A stretch of DNA of 64,000 nt from Streptomyces sp. NBC_01485 (GCF_036227125.1 NZ_CP109435.1:8370001-8434000), one strand, 5' to 3'; positions 36,472 through 45,477 are shown, counted from the first letter of the stretch. Numbers and translations: made by a program. The notes: generated by a model not told the origin, from the sequence alone.

Positions 36472-37295
36472 CCGTCGTCGACGCCCACCACCACCTCTGG
36501 GACCTGTCCGTACGGGACCAGGACTGGATCGGCCGAGGCAGCCCGCTCCGCCGGGACTTCACCGCCGGGGACCTGCTTGCGGAGGCTCGCGCGGCCGGGG
36601 TCGACCGTACCGTCCTCGTCCAGACGGTCACCGTGGCCGAGGAGACCCCCGAGTTCCTCGCCCTCGCGGCCGAGCACGAGGTGATCGCGGGAGTCGTCGG
36701 CTGGACCGACCTCACCCGCCCGGACGTCGCCGACGAACTGGCCCGGCTGCGCGAACTCCCCGGCGGCCGGTACCTCAAGGGCGTCCGGCACCAGGTCCAG
36801 AGCGAGCCGGACCCGGAGTGGCTGCTGCGCGCGGACGTACGGCGGGGGCTGGCCGCCGTCGCCGAAGCGGGCCTGGTCTACGACCTGGTGGTGGTGCCCC
36901 ACCAGCTCCCGGCCTGCGCCAAGGCGGCCGCCGCGCTGCCCGAACTCACCTTCGTCCTCGACCACTTGGGCAAGCCGCCGATCGCCGCCGGGGCGCTGGA
37001 GCCCTGGGCGTCCGACGTCAGGGTCCTGGCCGCCCTGCCCAACACGGTCTGCAAGCTCTCCGGGATGGTCACCGAGGCCGACCCCGTGTCCGGGACCGTC
37101 GACGACCTGCGCCCGTACGCGCACACGGTCCTGGAGGCCTTCGGACCGGCCCGGCTGATGTTCGGCTCGGACTGGCCGGTGTGCACCCTCGCCGCCTCGT
37201 ACGGCGAAGTCCTCGACCTGGCACGGCAGTTGACCGATCCGGGCGACCACGCCCAGATCTTCGGGACCACCGCCGTCCGCGTCTACGACCTCTGA
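36468..37295 (+). CDS. Amidohydrolase family protein, L-fuconolactonase-like
   Basis: A 275-residue metal-dependent TIM-barrel hydrolase of the COG3618 type: DAHHHLWDLS metal-binding start, VLVQTV, GVVGWTDL, LKGVRHQVQSEPD, FVLDHLGKPPI, CKLSGMVTEAD and the late MFGSDWPVC with the conserved Asp. Relatives open L-fucono-1,5-lactone or rhamnonolactone. The ATG overlaps the mutarotase stop. The remaining steps (dehydratase and final cleavage enzyme) and a sugar transporter are not in the window. Its 3' end overlaps the convergent lipase maturation factor gene by 13 bp. Confidence 0.9.
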   Translation: MTVVDAHHHLWDLSVRDQDWIGRGSPLRRDFTAGDLLAEARAAGVDRTVLVQTVTVAEETPEFLALAAEHEVIAGVVGWTDLTRPDVADELARLRELPGGRYLKGVRHQVQSEPDPEWLLRADVRRGLAAVAEAGLVYDLVVVPHQLPACAKAAAALPELTFVLDHLGKPPIAAGALEPWASDVRVLAALPNTVCKLSGMVTEADPVSGTVDDLRPYAHTVLEAFGPARLMFGSDWPVCTLAASYGEVLDLARQLTDPGDHAQIFGTTAVRVYDL

Positions 37296-38701
37296 GACAC
37301 CCGAGCCAGCCGCGTCGGCGGCAGGTACTCCCGCACGTACGTCCGCTCCCAGCACGCGCCCGTCTCCCGCAGCTCACGCCAGGTCGTGTAGCGGTAACGG
37401 AAGAGGCGGGCGCGGATGTGGCGCGGTGGCTCGTCGGGCGGGAACGGGGAGCGGCGCAGCAGTCTCAGGGTGTCGCGGTCGTTCTCCAGCAGCCTTTCCA
37501 CCAACGCGCCGAACCAGGACTCGGCGTACGCGGGGGAGAGCGCGGCGAACCACATCATCCAGTCCAGGCGCAGGTGGTACGGGGCGAACTGGCGTGGCCA
37601 GTAACGGGGATCGCCGGGCTTGCCCTTGAACTCGTACTCCCGCCAGTCGGATTCCTCGCGCGGCACGTCGTCGAGCGTGCCCTCGACCACCACCTCGTGG
37701 CGGATCCGGCTCACGGTGCCGAACGCGCCGTAGGTGTTGACCAGGTGCAGCGGATCGAAGGAGCGGTTCATCACCTGGCGGCGGGAGAGCATGTTGACCA
37801 CCGGGCGGTAGCTGAGGAACAGCAGGAGCGCTGCCGCGGCGAGGACCACGATCTCGAACCAGAGCGGCGTGGCGGGAGCCGGCGGGTGGTCGGAGGGGAG
37901 TGCGAGCGCGGGCACGGCCAGGACGACGGTGATCCAGTTCAGCCAGGCGAAGTTGCCCGACAGCACCAGCCACAACTGGGTCAGGATCATCAGCGACGCG
38001 GCCGCCGTCGCGACGGGCTGCGGGGCGAACAGCAGGAACGGCACGACGAGTTGGGTGAAGTGGTTCGCGGCGACCTCGACGCGGTGCAGCGGCCTCGGCA
38101 GGTGGTGGAAGAACCAGCTCAGCGGGCCGGGCATGGGCTGGGTCTCGTGGTGGTGGTAGAGGCAGGTCAGCTTCCGCCAGCAGGGGTCGCCGCGCATCTT
38201 GATCAGACCCGCGCCGAACTCGACCCGGAACAGGATCCAGCGCAGCAGGAAGAGCACGAGGACCGGCGGGGCCACCTCGTCGTTGCCGAGGAACACGGCG
38301 AGGAAGCCGGTCTCCAGCAGCAGGGACTCCCAGCCGAACGAGTACCAGGTCTGGCCGACGTTGACGATCGACAGATACAGCGCCCACGGCGCCAGCCACA
38401 GCAGCATCCCCGCCCACAACGGCATCTGCCCGTCCAGCCCCGCCAGCAGCGCCCCCGACACCGCGCAGCCCGTCCAGGCGACGGCGGCGAAGAGGCGGTC
38501 GGAGTAGCGCAGATGGAACAGGCTCGGGGCGGTCCAAAACGGCACCCGCTCGACGAACCGGGGGATCGGCAGCATCCCGCGCTCACCCAGCAGCGCCCGG
38601 AACTGCCACGCCGCCGTCAGGAACGCGACCAGGTACACACCGGCCAGGGCCCGCTGGAAGACCAGCCGGCTCAGCCCGTACCCGGGTGCGGTGAACCAGT
38701 C
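37283..38701 (-). CDS. Lipase maturation factor family membrane protein
   Basis: A 472-residue polytopic protein of the LMF1-like family, related to vitamin K-dependent carboxylase membrane folds. Family blocks are YGLSRLVFQRALAGVYLVAF, FRALLGERGMLPIPRF, SFGWESLLLETGF, RVEFGAGLIKMRGDPCWRKL, CLYHHHETQPMPGPLSW and LVNTYGAFGTVSR, with about ten helices. In animals the family helps fold lipases in the ER; the bacterial role is unknown. GTG at 38701 (VDWFTAPGYG) matches relatives and has AGGAG upstream; an ATG at 38752 would add 17 non-conserved residues. Confidence 0.85.
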   Translation of the reverse strand, partial: DWFTAPGYGLSRLVFQRALAGVYLVAFLTAAWQFRALLGERGMLPIPRFVERVPFWTAPSLFHLRYSDRLFAAVAWTGCAVSGALLAGLDGQMPLWAGMLLWLAPWALYLSIVNVGQTWYSFGWESLLLETGFLAVFLGNDEVAPPVLVLFLLRWILFRVEFGAGLIKMRGDPCWRKLTCLYHHHETQPMPGPLSWFFHHLPRPLHRVEVAANHFTQLVVPFLLFAPQPVATAAASLMILTQLWLVLSGNFAWLNWITVVLAVPALALPSDHPPAPATPLWFEIVVLAAAALLLFLSYRPVVNMLSRRQVMNRSFDPLHLVNTYGAFGTVSRIRHEVVVEGTLDDVPREESDWREYEFKGKPGDPRYWPRQFAPYHLRLDWMMWFAALSPAYAESWFGALVERLLENDRDTLRLLRRSPFPPDEPPRHIRARLFRYRYTTWRELRETGACWERTYVREYLPPTRLARVSQRS

Positions 38702-38839
38702 CACGGCCGTGTGCTCCTGTTCTCCAGTCTGACCCCCACCCCGCATCATCACGGTACGTGATCACCTCATCCGCGCATGTGATGCCCGAACAAAGGCCTC
38801 CCGGTCGAATAATCGGGCAAACCCTGACAAAGTGGCTCC

Positions 38840-40954
38840 ATGGTTGATCGGGGAGCGAGCGCCCTGTCACTCCCGGACGACTGGCCCGCCCACCCGGATC
38901 CGATCCTGGCGCTCAACCGCATGGGCAGCTTCGACTGGGACCTCGACACCGGGCAGTTCCGCATGGACGCCCGGGCGCACGAGATCTTCGACCTGCGGCC
39001 CGACGAGTACGACGGCGACCCCGTCTCCCTCGGAGTACGGGTGCCGCCGGGGGAGGGCATTCGGCTGGACGAGGCGGTCGCCCAGGCCATCAAGGACGGC
39101 AGCGAGAACTACGGCGCCTACTTCAGGCTGCGGCGGCGCGACGGCACGCTGCGCTGGACCCACACCCAGGGCTACATCCGGCGCGACGACACCGGCCGCC
39201 CGCGCCGCATCGTCGGCATCATCCGCGACGCCACCGACGAGCTCGGCGACCTCGCCGCCCGCGACGACGAGCCCGCCCTGGACGACGCGCGCCGCGCACA
39301 GACCAACGAACAGACCAACGTCGTCCAGCTCACCACGGCGGCCCTGGCCCACGCCCGCACCGTGCAGGACGTCATCGACGTCCTCAAGGACACCCACGGC
39401 CTCACCCACCTCGGCGCGACCAGCCTCGTCATGGGCCTGGTCGAGGCCGGCCGGATCCGGCTGATCGCCGAAGGACCGGAGGGCAGCTTCGTGCCCGGCA
39501 CGCTGGTCACCCGGATCGACGAGCCGTACCCGATGAGCGAGGTCGTCCGCACCCTCACCCCCCGCTTCATCGAGTCACCGGAGGAGTTCGCCGGCGGCTA
39601 CCCCATGCTCTGGTCCTACCTGACCGACCTGGAGATCACCTCGGCGGCCTATCTGCCGCTCATCGTGCAGGCCCGCCCGATCGGCGCGATGGGCCTGCTC
39701 TACAGCGACCGCCGCGGCTTCACCCCGGAAGAACGCAACATCCTCGTCGCGCTCGGCAGCAGCATCGCGCAGAGCCTGCAGCGGGCCATGTTCTACGAGC
39801 AGGAGAAGGACATCGCCCAGGGCCTCCAGCAGGCCATGCTGCCGCGCACCATCCCCAGCGTGCCCGGCGCCGACGTCGCCGTCCGCTACCGCGCCGCCAC
39901 CATCGGCGGCTCCCTAGGCCGCGACATCGGCGGCGACTGGTACGACCTGATCCCGCTGCCCGGCGGCCGGGTCGGCGCCGTCATCGGCGACGTCCAGGGC
40001 CACGACACGCACGCCGCCGCCGTCATGGGCCAGCTACGGATCGTCCTGCGGGCCTACGCCGCCGAGGGGCACCCGCCGGCCACCGTGATGGCCAGGGCCT
40101 CCGTCTTCCTGCACGAGCTCGACACCGACCGCTTCGCCACCTGCCTGTACGCGGAGGCCGACCTCTCCACCGGCGTCGTCCAGATGGTCCGCGCCGGGCA
40201 CATCGACCCCCTGCTGCGCGCCCCCGACGGGACCTGCCGGCGCGTCTCCGTGGCCGGCGGGCTGCCGCTCGGGCTGTCCGCCGAGTTCGGCAGCCTCGAC
40301 TACCCGGTCGCCACCGTCGAGCTCGACCCCGGCCACACGCTGCTGCTGTGCACCGACGGTCTGGTCGAGCAGCCCGGCGCCGACCTCGACGACGGCATGC
40401 GCGCCCTCGCCGCCATGATCGCCGCCGGCCCCGCGGACGTACGCAAGCTCGCCGACCTGCTGATCGACGTCGCCGAGGAACGCGGCGGCGACGACGACGT
40501 GGCCCTGCTCCTGCTGCGCCGCCGCAGCCCGGACGCTCCGCAGGCCGGCAACCGGCTCCAGCAGCACGTGGCGCCCGGCGACCCGGAGGCCCTCACGATG
40601 GCCCGGCACATGATCCTCGCCGCCGTCCGCGCCTGGGGCTCCCGGGACCGCTCCGACGAGATCGAGCTGGTCGCCGACGAGCTGATCACCAACGCCCTCA
40701 TGCACACCGAGGGCGCCGCGATCGTCACCCTGCGGGCGCTCACCGGCGGCGACCGCCGGCTGCGCGTCGAGGTCGAGGACTCCTCCAGCGCCCTGCCGCG
40801 CCGCCGCGAGGCGGGCGTGTCGGGCGTCTCCGGGCGGGGCCTGCTCCTGGTCGACCTGCTCGCGGACGCGTGGGGCGTGGAGGCGCGCGGCGGCGGCAAG
40901 TGCGTGTGGTGCGAGTTCGTCGTACGCGAGACCCGGCGGCGCGAGGGCTCGTGA
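38840..40954 (+). CDS. PAS-GAF-PP2C (SpoIIE/RsbU) phosphatase with C-terminal HATPase
   Basis: A 704-residue regulator. PAS at about 25-140 (MGSFDWDLDTGQFRMD, YFRLRRRDGTLRWTHTQGYI), GAF at 155-320, PP2C at 340-560 (DIGGDWYDLIPL, VIGDVQGHD, LLLCTDGLVEQPGAD, GDDDVALLLLR) and an RsbW-like HATPase at 570-700 (LVADELITNALMHT, GVSGRGLLLVDLLADAWG). It should control a partner-switching anti-sigma pathway. It is the second such protein in the window, with one PAS fewer. There is no clear ribosome binding site; TCACGGTACGTGA, an inverted repeat at about 38750, lies in the divergent promoter region. Confidence 0.9.
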   Translation: MVDRGASALSLPDDWPAHPDPILALNRMGSFDWDLDTGQFRMDARAHEIFDLRPDEYDGDPVSLGVRVPPGEGIRLDEAVAQAIKDGSENYGAYFRLRRRDGTLRWTHTQGYIRRDDTGRPRRIVGIIRDATDELGDLAARDDEPALDDARRAQTNEQTNVVQLTTAALAHARTVQDVIDVLKDTHGLTHLGATSLVMGLVEAGRIRLIAEGPEGSFVPGTLVTRIDEPYPMSEVVRTLTPRFIESPEEFAGGYPMLWSYLTDLEITSAAYLPLIVQARPIGAMGLLYSDRRGFTPEERNILVALGSSIAQSLQRAMFYEQEKDIAQGLQQAMLPRTIPSVPGADVAVRYRAATIGGSLGRDIGGDWYDLIPLPGGRVGAVIGDVQGHDTHAAAVMGQLRIVLRAYAAEGHPPATVMARASVFLHELDTDRFATCLYAEADLSTGVVQMVRAGHIDPLLRAPDGTCRRVSVAGGLPLGLSAEFGSLDYPVATVELDPGHTLLLCTDGLVEQPGADLDDGMRALAAMIAAGPADVRKLADLLIDVAEERGGDDDVALLLLRRRSPDAPQAGNRLQQHVAPGDPEALTMARHMILAAVRAWGSRDRSDEIELVADELITNALMHTEGAAIVTLRALTGGDRRLRVEVEDSSSALPRRREAGVSGVSGRGLLLVDLLADAWGVEARGGGKCVWCEFVVRETRRREGS

Positions 40955-41022
40955 CGTCGCGAGGACGGTGACGCGGGGACGCGTGACGGGAGGCCGGAGA
41001 CCCCGCGTGGCACTCTGGACGT

Positions 41023-41886
41023 ATGCCCGAGCTTCCCGAGGTCGAAGCGCTCAAGGACTTCCTGGCCGAGCATCTCGTCGGCCACGAGATCGTGCGCGTG
41101 CTGCCCGTCGCGATCAGCGTGCTGAAGACGTACGACCCGCCGGTCACCGCCGTCGAGGGCCGGGAGGTCACCGCCGTGCACCGGCACGGCAAGTTCCTCG
41201 ACCTGGCGACCGGCGACGGCCCGCACCTCGTCACGCACCTGGCCCGCGCGGGCTGGCTGCACTGGAAGGACCGCCTCCCCGACGGCCCGCCCCGCCCCGG
41301 CAAGGGCCCCCTCGCCCTGCGGGTCGCCCTGGAGACGGGGGAGGGCTTCGACCTCACGGAGGCCGGCACCCAGAAGCGGCTGGCCGTGTACGTCGTCCAC
41401 GACCCGCAGCAGGTCCCCGGCGTCGCCCGCCTCGGCCCCGACCCGCTCGCCGCCGACTTCGACGAGCCCCGCTTCGCCGCACTCCTCGCGGGGGAGCGGC
41501 GTCAGCTCAAGGGCGCCCTGCGCGACCAGAGCCTGATCGCCGGCGTCGGCAACGCCTACAGCGACGAGATCCTGCACGCGGCGCGCATGTCCCCCTTCAA
41601 ACTCGCCGCGTCCCTGACGCCCGAGGAGACCCACACCCTGTACGAGGCCCTGCGCGCGACGCTCACGGAGGCGGTCGGGCGCTCACGGGGTCTGGCGGCG
41701 GGGCGGCTCAAGGCGGAGAAGAAGGGCGGCCTGCGGGTCCACGGCCGCACCGGCGAACCCTGCCCGGTCTGCGGCGACACCGTCCGCGAGGTGTCCTTCA
41801 GCGACTCCTCGCTCCAGTACTGCCCGACCTGCCAGACGGGCGGCAAGCCGCTGGCGGACCGGCGGCTGTCCAGACTGCTGAAGTAG
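41023..41886 (+). CDS. Fpg/Nei family DNA glycosylase
   Basis: A 287-residue base-excision repair enzyme that removes oxidised bases and nicks the abasic site. It has the mature N-terminal catalytic PELPEVEAL (Pro2, Glu3), the helix-two-turn-helix LIAGVGNAYSDEILHAA with conserved Asn, and a C-terminal zinc finger CPVCGDTVREVSFSD...CPTC. The exact substrate range (Fpg or Nei-like) is not decidable by eye. It lies 68 bp downstream of the phosphatase gene on the same strand and ends at a tandem repeat and hairpin. Confidence 0.94.
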   Translation: MPELPEVEALKDFLAEHLVGHEIVRVLPVAISVLKTYDPPVTAVEGREVTAVHRHGKFLDLATGDGPHLVTHLARAGWLHWKDRLPDGPPRPGKGPLALRVALETGEGFDLTEAGTQKRLAVYVVHDPQQVPGVARLGPDPLAADFDEPRFAALLAGERRQLKGALRDQSLIAGVGNAYSDEILHAARMSPFKLAASLTPEETHTLYEALRATLTEAVGRSRGLAAGRLKAEKKGGLRVHGRTGEPCPVCGDTVREVSFSDSSLQYCPTCQTGGKPLADRRLSRLLK

Positions 41887-41887
41887 C

Positions 41888-41951
41888 CGACCGCTGACGT
41901 ACGCGACTGTCGAGGTGGGCGACTGCTGATGTACGCGACTGCTGGAGTAGG
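41888..41951. repeat. Four tandem copies of a 16-bp unit
   Basis: Four head-to-tail 16-mers start with CGAC: CGACCGCTGACGTACG, CGACTGTCGAGGTGGG, CGACTGCTGATGTACG and CGACTGCTGGAGTAGG. They begin just after the glycosylase stop and end at the terminator hairpin. Confidence 0.8.
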
Positions 41952-41953
41952 CA

Positions 41954-41976
41954 CGAAGTGACCTGAACTCACTTCG
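41954..41976. terminator. Bidirectional terminator hairpin
   Basis: A perfect 8-bp stem CGAAGTGA/TCACTTCG with a seven-base loop between the convergent glycosylase and anti-sigma genes. Confidence 0.6.
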
Positions 41977-41984
41977 GGCCGACG

Positions 41985-42650
41985 TCAGTGGGCCGGGAGC
42001 GTCACCAGGTGCTCGCCGGCCGCCGTGCGCAGCTCGTAGCGGGCGATCTGGTCGGCGTGCCAGGCCGCGGCGCCCTGCACGGTGTTGGGACGGGCGTCGT
42101 GCTCGGGGACGGTCCAACTGGTGACCGTCTGCTCGGAGCCGTCGACGCCGATGGCGATCAGCCGGCAGGAGCGGGGACCGGCCCCGTCCTTGACCTGCAA
42201 CTCCACGTGGCTGCCCCACGCTTCGTTCTCCGTGGTGACCTGCGCCCACACCCCGGACTTCTCGTCCGTCGCGGTGACCCGTACGGGGGCCTCGGCGCTG
42301 TCGCCGCCGCTGCCGCCCGCCATCATCGCGAGCACCGGACCGGCCAGCGCGACCACCACCGAGGCGGCCACGGCGTACAACACCCGGCGGCGCACGGCCC
42401 GGTGACGGACCGCCACCTCGCCGAGCAGCCGGTCCAGCAGTTGCGGGCCGGGCCCGGCGAAGGGGTGCACGGCGCGCGGGGTGGCGCGCCGGTAGAGCAT
42501 CATCTGCCGGGCGGTGGGGCCGAACTCGGTGACCTGCGCCGCGCATTGAGGACACTCCATGAGGTGGTCCTCGAAGCGGAAGGCTTCCGTTTCGTCCAGC
42601 ACGCCGAGCGCGTACGCGCCGACGTCGCGATGCCTTTCCAGGGACCTCAT
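41985..42650 (-). CDS. Zinc-binding anti-sigma factor (transmembrane)
   Basis: A 221-residue protein. Residues 1-45 form a zf-HC2/ZAS domain (HRDVGAYALGVLDE, then FEDHLMECPQCAAQV with His-x3-Cys-x2-Cys). One membrane helix lies at about 90-110 (VLYAVAASVVVALAGPVLAMM), followed by an extracytoplasmic beta-rich domain. It should hold an ECF sigma factor at the membrane until a signal releases it. The matching sigma gene is two genes upstream on the same strand, separated by a 171-residue unknown. A GAGG-containing ribosome binding site precedes the ATG. Confidence 0.88.
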   Translation of the reverse strand: MRSLERHRDVGAYALGVLDETEAFRFEDHLMECPQCAAQVTEFGPTARQMMLYRRATPRAVHPFAGPGPQLLDRLLGEVAVRHRAVRRRVLYAVAASVVVALAGPVLAMMAGGSGGDSAEAPVRVTATDEKSGVWAQVTTENEAWGSHVELQVKDGAGPRSCRLIAIGVDGSEQTVTSWTVPEHDARPNTVQGAAAWHADQIARYELRTAAGEHLVTLPAH

Positions 42651-42791
42651 GCCGAAACCTCGTACCGTTGAGTGCCAGTGGGGTTACTCCTTGCTCCCAT
42701 CGGTACGCACTCGGCCGGCGAATCACTCAAGCCACGTACCGAATCGTGACCCAGATGTTCGGAGCGGACCGGCCCGCGGATTGGTGCGAAT

Positions 42792-43307
42792 CTAGAAAAG
42801 ATGAATCGCGAGATGGCCGAGGGGCAGTCCGAGCTGCCAGGCGGGCGTCCAGACCTTCGGTCCGTCGTCCTCGCCGACCACCGGCGCACCGCCCGGCACC
42901 GCGTTGAGGTCGGGAGCCAGCAGCTCCGTCTCCTCCAGCCAGCGCCAGGCCGCGGCCGCCAGTTCGAGATCCGGAACAGGACCGTCGGACTCGGCGGCCT
43001 CAGCCGTCAGTTGGGACATACGTTCACCGACCCAGTCCTGCCACGGCCGGTCGTACGCCGTGAGCGAAAGCCAGGTCTCCAACTGGGTCACGACCCGGAT
43101 GCCGGGCAGCTCACCGTCGGTGTCGGACAGGAAGATGGTCAGCGCCAGGGCGTCGCGCCCGGCGCGGAACTCGAAGGACGTCGGCGGCATCAGATCGCCG
43201 GTCCGCAGCAGTTCGTCGGCGATGTACTCGGCGTACAACCAGGCCATGGGGACGGTGAGTTCCCCGCCGCCGGTGCCGTCCGTGTCCTGGTGACCTCTGT
43301 GCAGCAT
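42792..43307 (-). CDS. Hypothetical protein between ECF sigma and anti-sigma genes
   Basis: A 171-residue acidic soluble protein with no signal peptide, membrane helix or cysteine motif. Visible segments are YIADELLRTGDLMPPTSFEF, DALALTIFLSDTDGELPG and a tryptophan-rich C-terminal half (WVGERM, AAWRWLEE, VWTPAWQLGLPLGHLAIHLF). I do not recognise it. GGAGGAAGGCAGG lies upstream of the ATG at 43307. Gaps of about 140-150 bp to both neighbours suggest its own promoter, yet the conserved order hints that it works with the sigma/anti-sigma pair. Confidence 0.65.
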   Translation of the reverse strand: MLHRGHQDTDGTGGGELTVPMAWLYAEYIADELLRTGDLMPPTSFEFRAGRDALALTIFLSDTDGELPGIRVVTQLETWLSLTAYDRPWQDWVGERMSQLTAEAAESDGPVPDLELAAAAWRWLEETELLAPDLNAVPGGAPVVGEDDGPKVWTPAWQLGLPLGHLAIHLF

Positions 43308-43455
43308 CCCTTCCTGCCTTCCTCCGGTGCGTGCGCGTCGCCCGATGCCGGGATCCCGAGCCGGGACCCCAACCGGAACGCGGATAAGGACACCCGATTA
43401 CTCAAAGGGGGTCCTCGGCAAGGCGCTTTGCGGAGGCTTTACCTAGCCGTGGGTT

Positions 43456-44088
43456 TCAGCGCAGGTCGGCCGCATAACCCGGGAGCACCCGGCGCAGGGC
43501 GCGCAGCGCGTAATACGCGCGGGACTTCACGGTACCCGGCGGAATGCCGAGGGCCTCGGCGGCCTCCGCCACACTCGCCCCACGGAAATACACCAGCACC
43601 AGGACTTCACGGTGCTGCGGAGTGAGTGTCTTCACAGCCTCGCGCACATCGAGGGCGGCGGCCGCCCGCTCGGCGTGGTCGGCGTACACCGGCGCGTTCT
43701 CCAGCACCGCGTCCCCGACCTCGGCCGGGCGCGCCTGCCGGGCCCGCCGCGCGTCGATGGCGAGCCGCCGGCCCACGGTGAGCAGCCAGGGCCGTACGGA
43801 GTCGAAGGCGTCGGCGCGCAGTGCCTCGGGGTGCTGCCAGGCGCGCACCAGGGTCTCCTGGACGAGGTCCTCGGCGCGCTGGCGGTCGCCGTCGGACAGC
43901 CTCAGCAGCAGCGCGAAGAGCGGCCGGCCGTGTTCGCGCTGGAGCGCGGCGAGCTCGTGCTCGGCGGTCGTCGACCCGGTGGTCGACCCGGTCGGCGGCC
44001 TGGTCGTCGGCTCGGTCGCGGTGAGGGTGGTTCCGGCGGTCATGGGCGTATGGCACCGCAGTGCGCCGGTTCGGGACAGGGTGCGCAC
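43456..44088 (-). CDS. ECF-type RNA polymerase sigma factor
   Basis: A 210-residue sigma factor of up to this length; an ATG at 44043 would give 195 residues. Region 2 is LFALLLRLSDGDRQRAEDLVQETLVRAWQHPEAL, with the DLVQET signature, followed by WLLTVGRRLAIDARR. Region 4 is VKTLTPQHREVLVLVYFRGASVAEAAEALGIPPGTVKSRAYYALRALRR, with the helix-turn-helix for -35 recognition. Its partner is probably the membrane anti-sigma factor downstream. It is divergent from the CapA-like gene. The signal and regulon are unknown. Confidence 0.92.
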   Translation of the reverse strand: MRTLSRTGALRCHTPMTAGTTLTATEPTTRPPTGSTTGSTTAEHELAALQREHGRPLFALLLRLSDGDRQRAEDLVQETLVRAWQHPEALRADAFDSVRPWLLTVGRRLAIDARRARQARPAEVGDAVLENAPVYADHAERAAAALDVREAVKTLTPQHREVLVLVYFRGASVAEAAEALGIPPGTVKSRAYYALRALRRVLPGYAADLR

Positions 44089-44265
44089 AGGTATCTGCGG
44101 CGGACGGTCGATCGCGTCGACGAACGGTTCGACGAACGGTCCGGGCTACGCCGATCGCGGGCATCGGGCCCGGCCGAAGGGAGCGGCGGGGCGGCCCGCC
44201 GCCTCTCATGGATTAGTAGTGATACGTGCGTAAATATGACAATTCCTGTGAAGTGGGGTGACCCG

Positions 44266-45417
44266 GTGATCGCGCGCAGACACCAAGTGGCCCTGGCCCT
44301 GACGGCCGTCCTCACGTCGGCCGCCGCCTGCCAGGCCCGAGACCACCAGTCGGCCGAGCGGCCCGGCCGCCCGGCGCCGTCCGCCGCCCGCGGGTTCACC
44401 CTCGTGGCCTCCGGCGACATCCTCCCGCACACCAGCGTCATCGACCGCGCCCGCTTCGACGCGGGCGGCATCGGCTACGACTTCCGCCCGATGCTCGACG
44501 GCATCGAACCCGTCGTCTCCCGCGCCGATCTGGCCCTGTGCCACATGGAGACCGTCTACGGAGCGAACGGCGACTACACCGGCTACCCCGCCTTCAAGTC
44601 CCCGCCCGAGATCGCCCAGGCCCTCGCCGCCACCGGCTACGACGGCTGCTCCACCGCCTCCAACCACAGCCTCGACGACGGCGCCGCCGGCGTACAGCGC
44701 ACGCTCGACGCGCTCGACGGCGCCGGCGTACGGCACGCGGGCACCGCGCGCACCGAGGCCGAGGCCAACTCGGTCACGCTGCTGCGCGCGGGCCCGGCGC
44801 AGGTCGCCCACCTCGCCTACACCTACGACACCAACGGCTACCCGCCCCCGCCGGGCCAGCCCTGGACCGTCAACCTCATCGACGAGACCCGGATCGTCGC
44901 CGACGCCAGGGCCGCCCGGAAGGCGGGCGCCGACGTGGTCGTCGTCTCCCTGCACTGGGGCACCGAATGGCAGGACGCCCCGGACGACCGCCAGCTCACC
45001 CTGGCCCGCGCGCTCACCGCCTCCCGCACCGGCGGCCGCCCCGACATCGACCTGATCCTGGGCACCCACGCGCACGTCCCGCAGGCCTACGAGAAGGTCA
45101 ACGGCACCTGGGTCGTCTATGGCATGGGCGACCAGATCGCGGGCGAGATGTCCAACTACCAGGGCGTCCAGGACCCACGCGGCAACCAGTCCACCATCGC
45201 CCGCTTCACCTTCGCCCCGCCCGCCCGCCACGGCGCCCGCTGGGAGGTGCGCAAGGCCGAGTTCGTCCCCCAGATGTTCGACATCGACGCCGGCCGGGTC
45301 GTCAACCTCAACCAGGCCCTCGCCCAGGGCGCCGGCGTCGAGGGCGTCCGCGACCGCATCAGGGACGTCGTCCTCAGCCGGGGCGCGGCCAAGGACGGGC
45401 TGGTGATGGGGGAGTAG
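44266..45417 (+). CDS. CapA family (poly-gamma-glutamate synthesis type) lipoprotein
   Basis: A protein of about 383 residues with a metallophosphoesterase-like CapA fold: VASGDILPHTSV, ALCHMETVYGANG, ATGYDGCSTASNHSLDDG, DVVVVSLHWGTEW and ILGTHAHVPQAYEKVNGTWVVYGMGDQI, whose Asp/His residues would bind metal. The N-terminus (RRHQVALALTAVLTSAAAC) is a signal peptide with a plausible lipobox cysteine. The substrate is unknown; CapA proteins are named for capsule genes that are not seen here. GTG at 44266 chosen; an in-frame ATG at 44236 lacks a ribosome binding site. Confidence 0.87.
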   Translation: MIARRHQVALALTAVLTSAAACQARDHQSAERPGRPAPSAARGFTLVASGDILPHTSVIDRARFDAGGIGYDFRPMLDGIEPVVSRADLALCHMETVYGANGDYTGYPAFKSPPEIAQALAATGYDGCSTASNHSLDDGAAGVQRTLDALDGAGVRHAGTARTEAEANSVTLLRAGPAQVAHLAYTYDTNGYPPPPGQPWTVNLIDETRIVADARAARKAGADVVVVSLHWGTEWQDAPDDRQLTLARALTASRTGGRPDIDLILGTHAHVPQAYEKVNGTWVVYGMGDQIAGEMSNYQGVQDPRGNQSTIARFTFAPPARHGARWEVRKAEFVPQMFDIDAGRVVNLNQALAQGAGVEGVRDRIRDVVLSRGAAKDGLVMGE

Positions 45418-45477
45418 CGGCGGCGGGGCTCCGGGCTTCTGCGGGTGGCGAGGTGACGCGGCGCCGATGCCTTCCCA

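Noticed and set aside
41888..41951. CRISPR-like array
   Set aside because: Units are only 16 bp, contiguous without spacers and diverged, and there are no cas genes.
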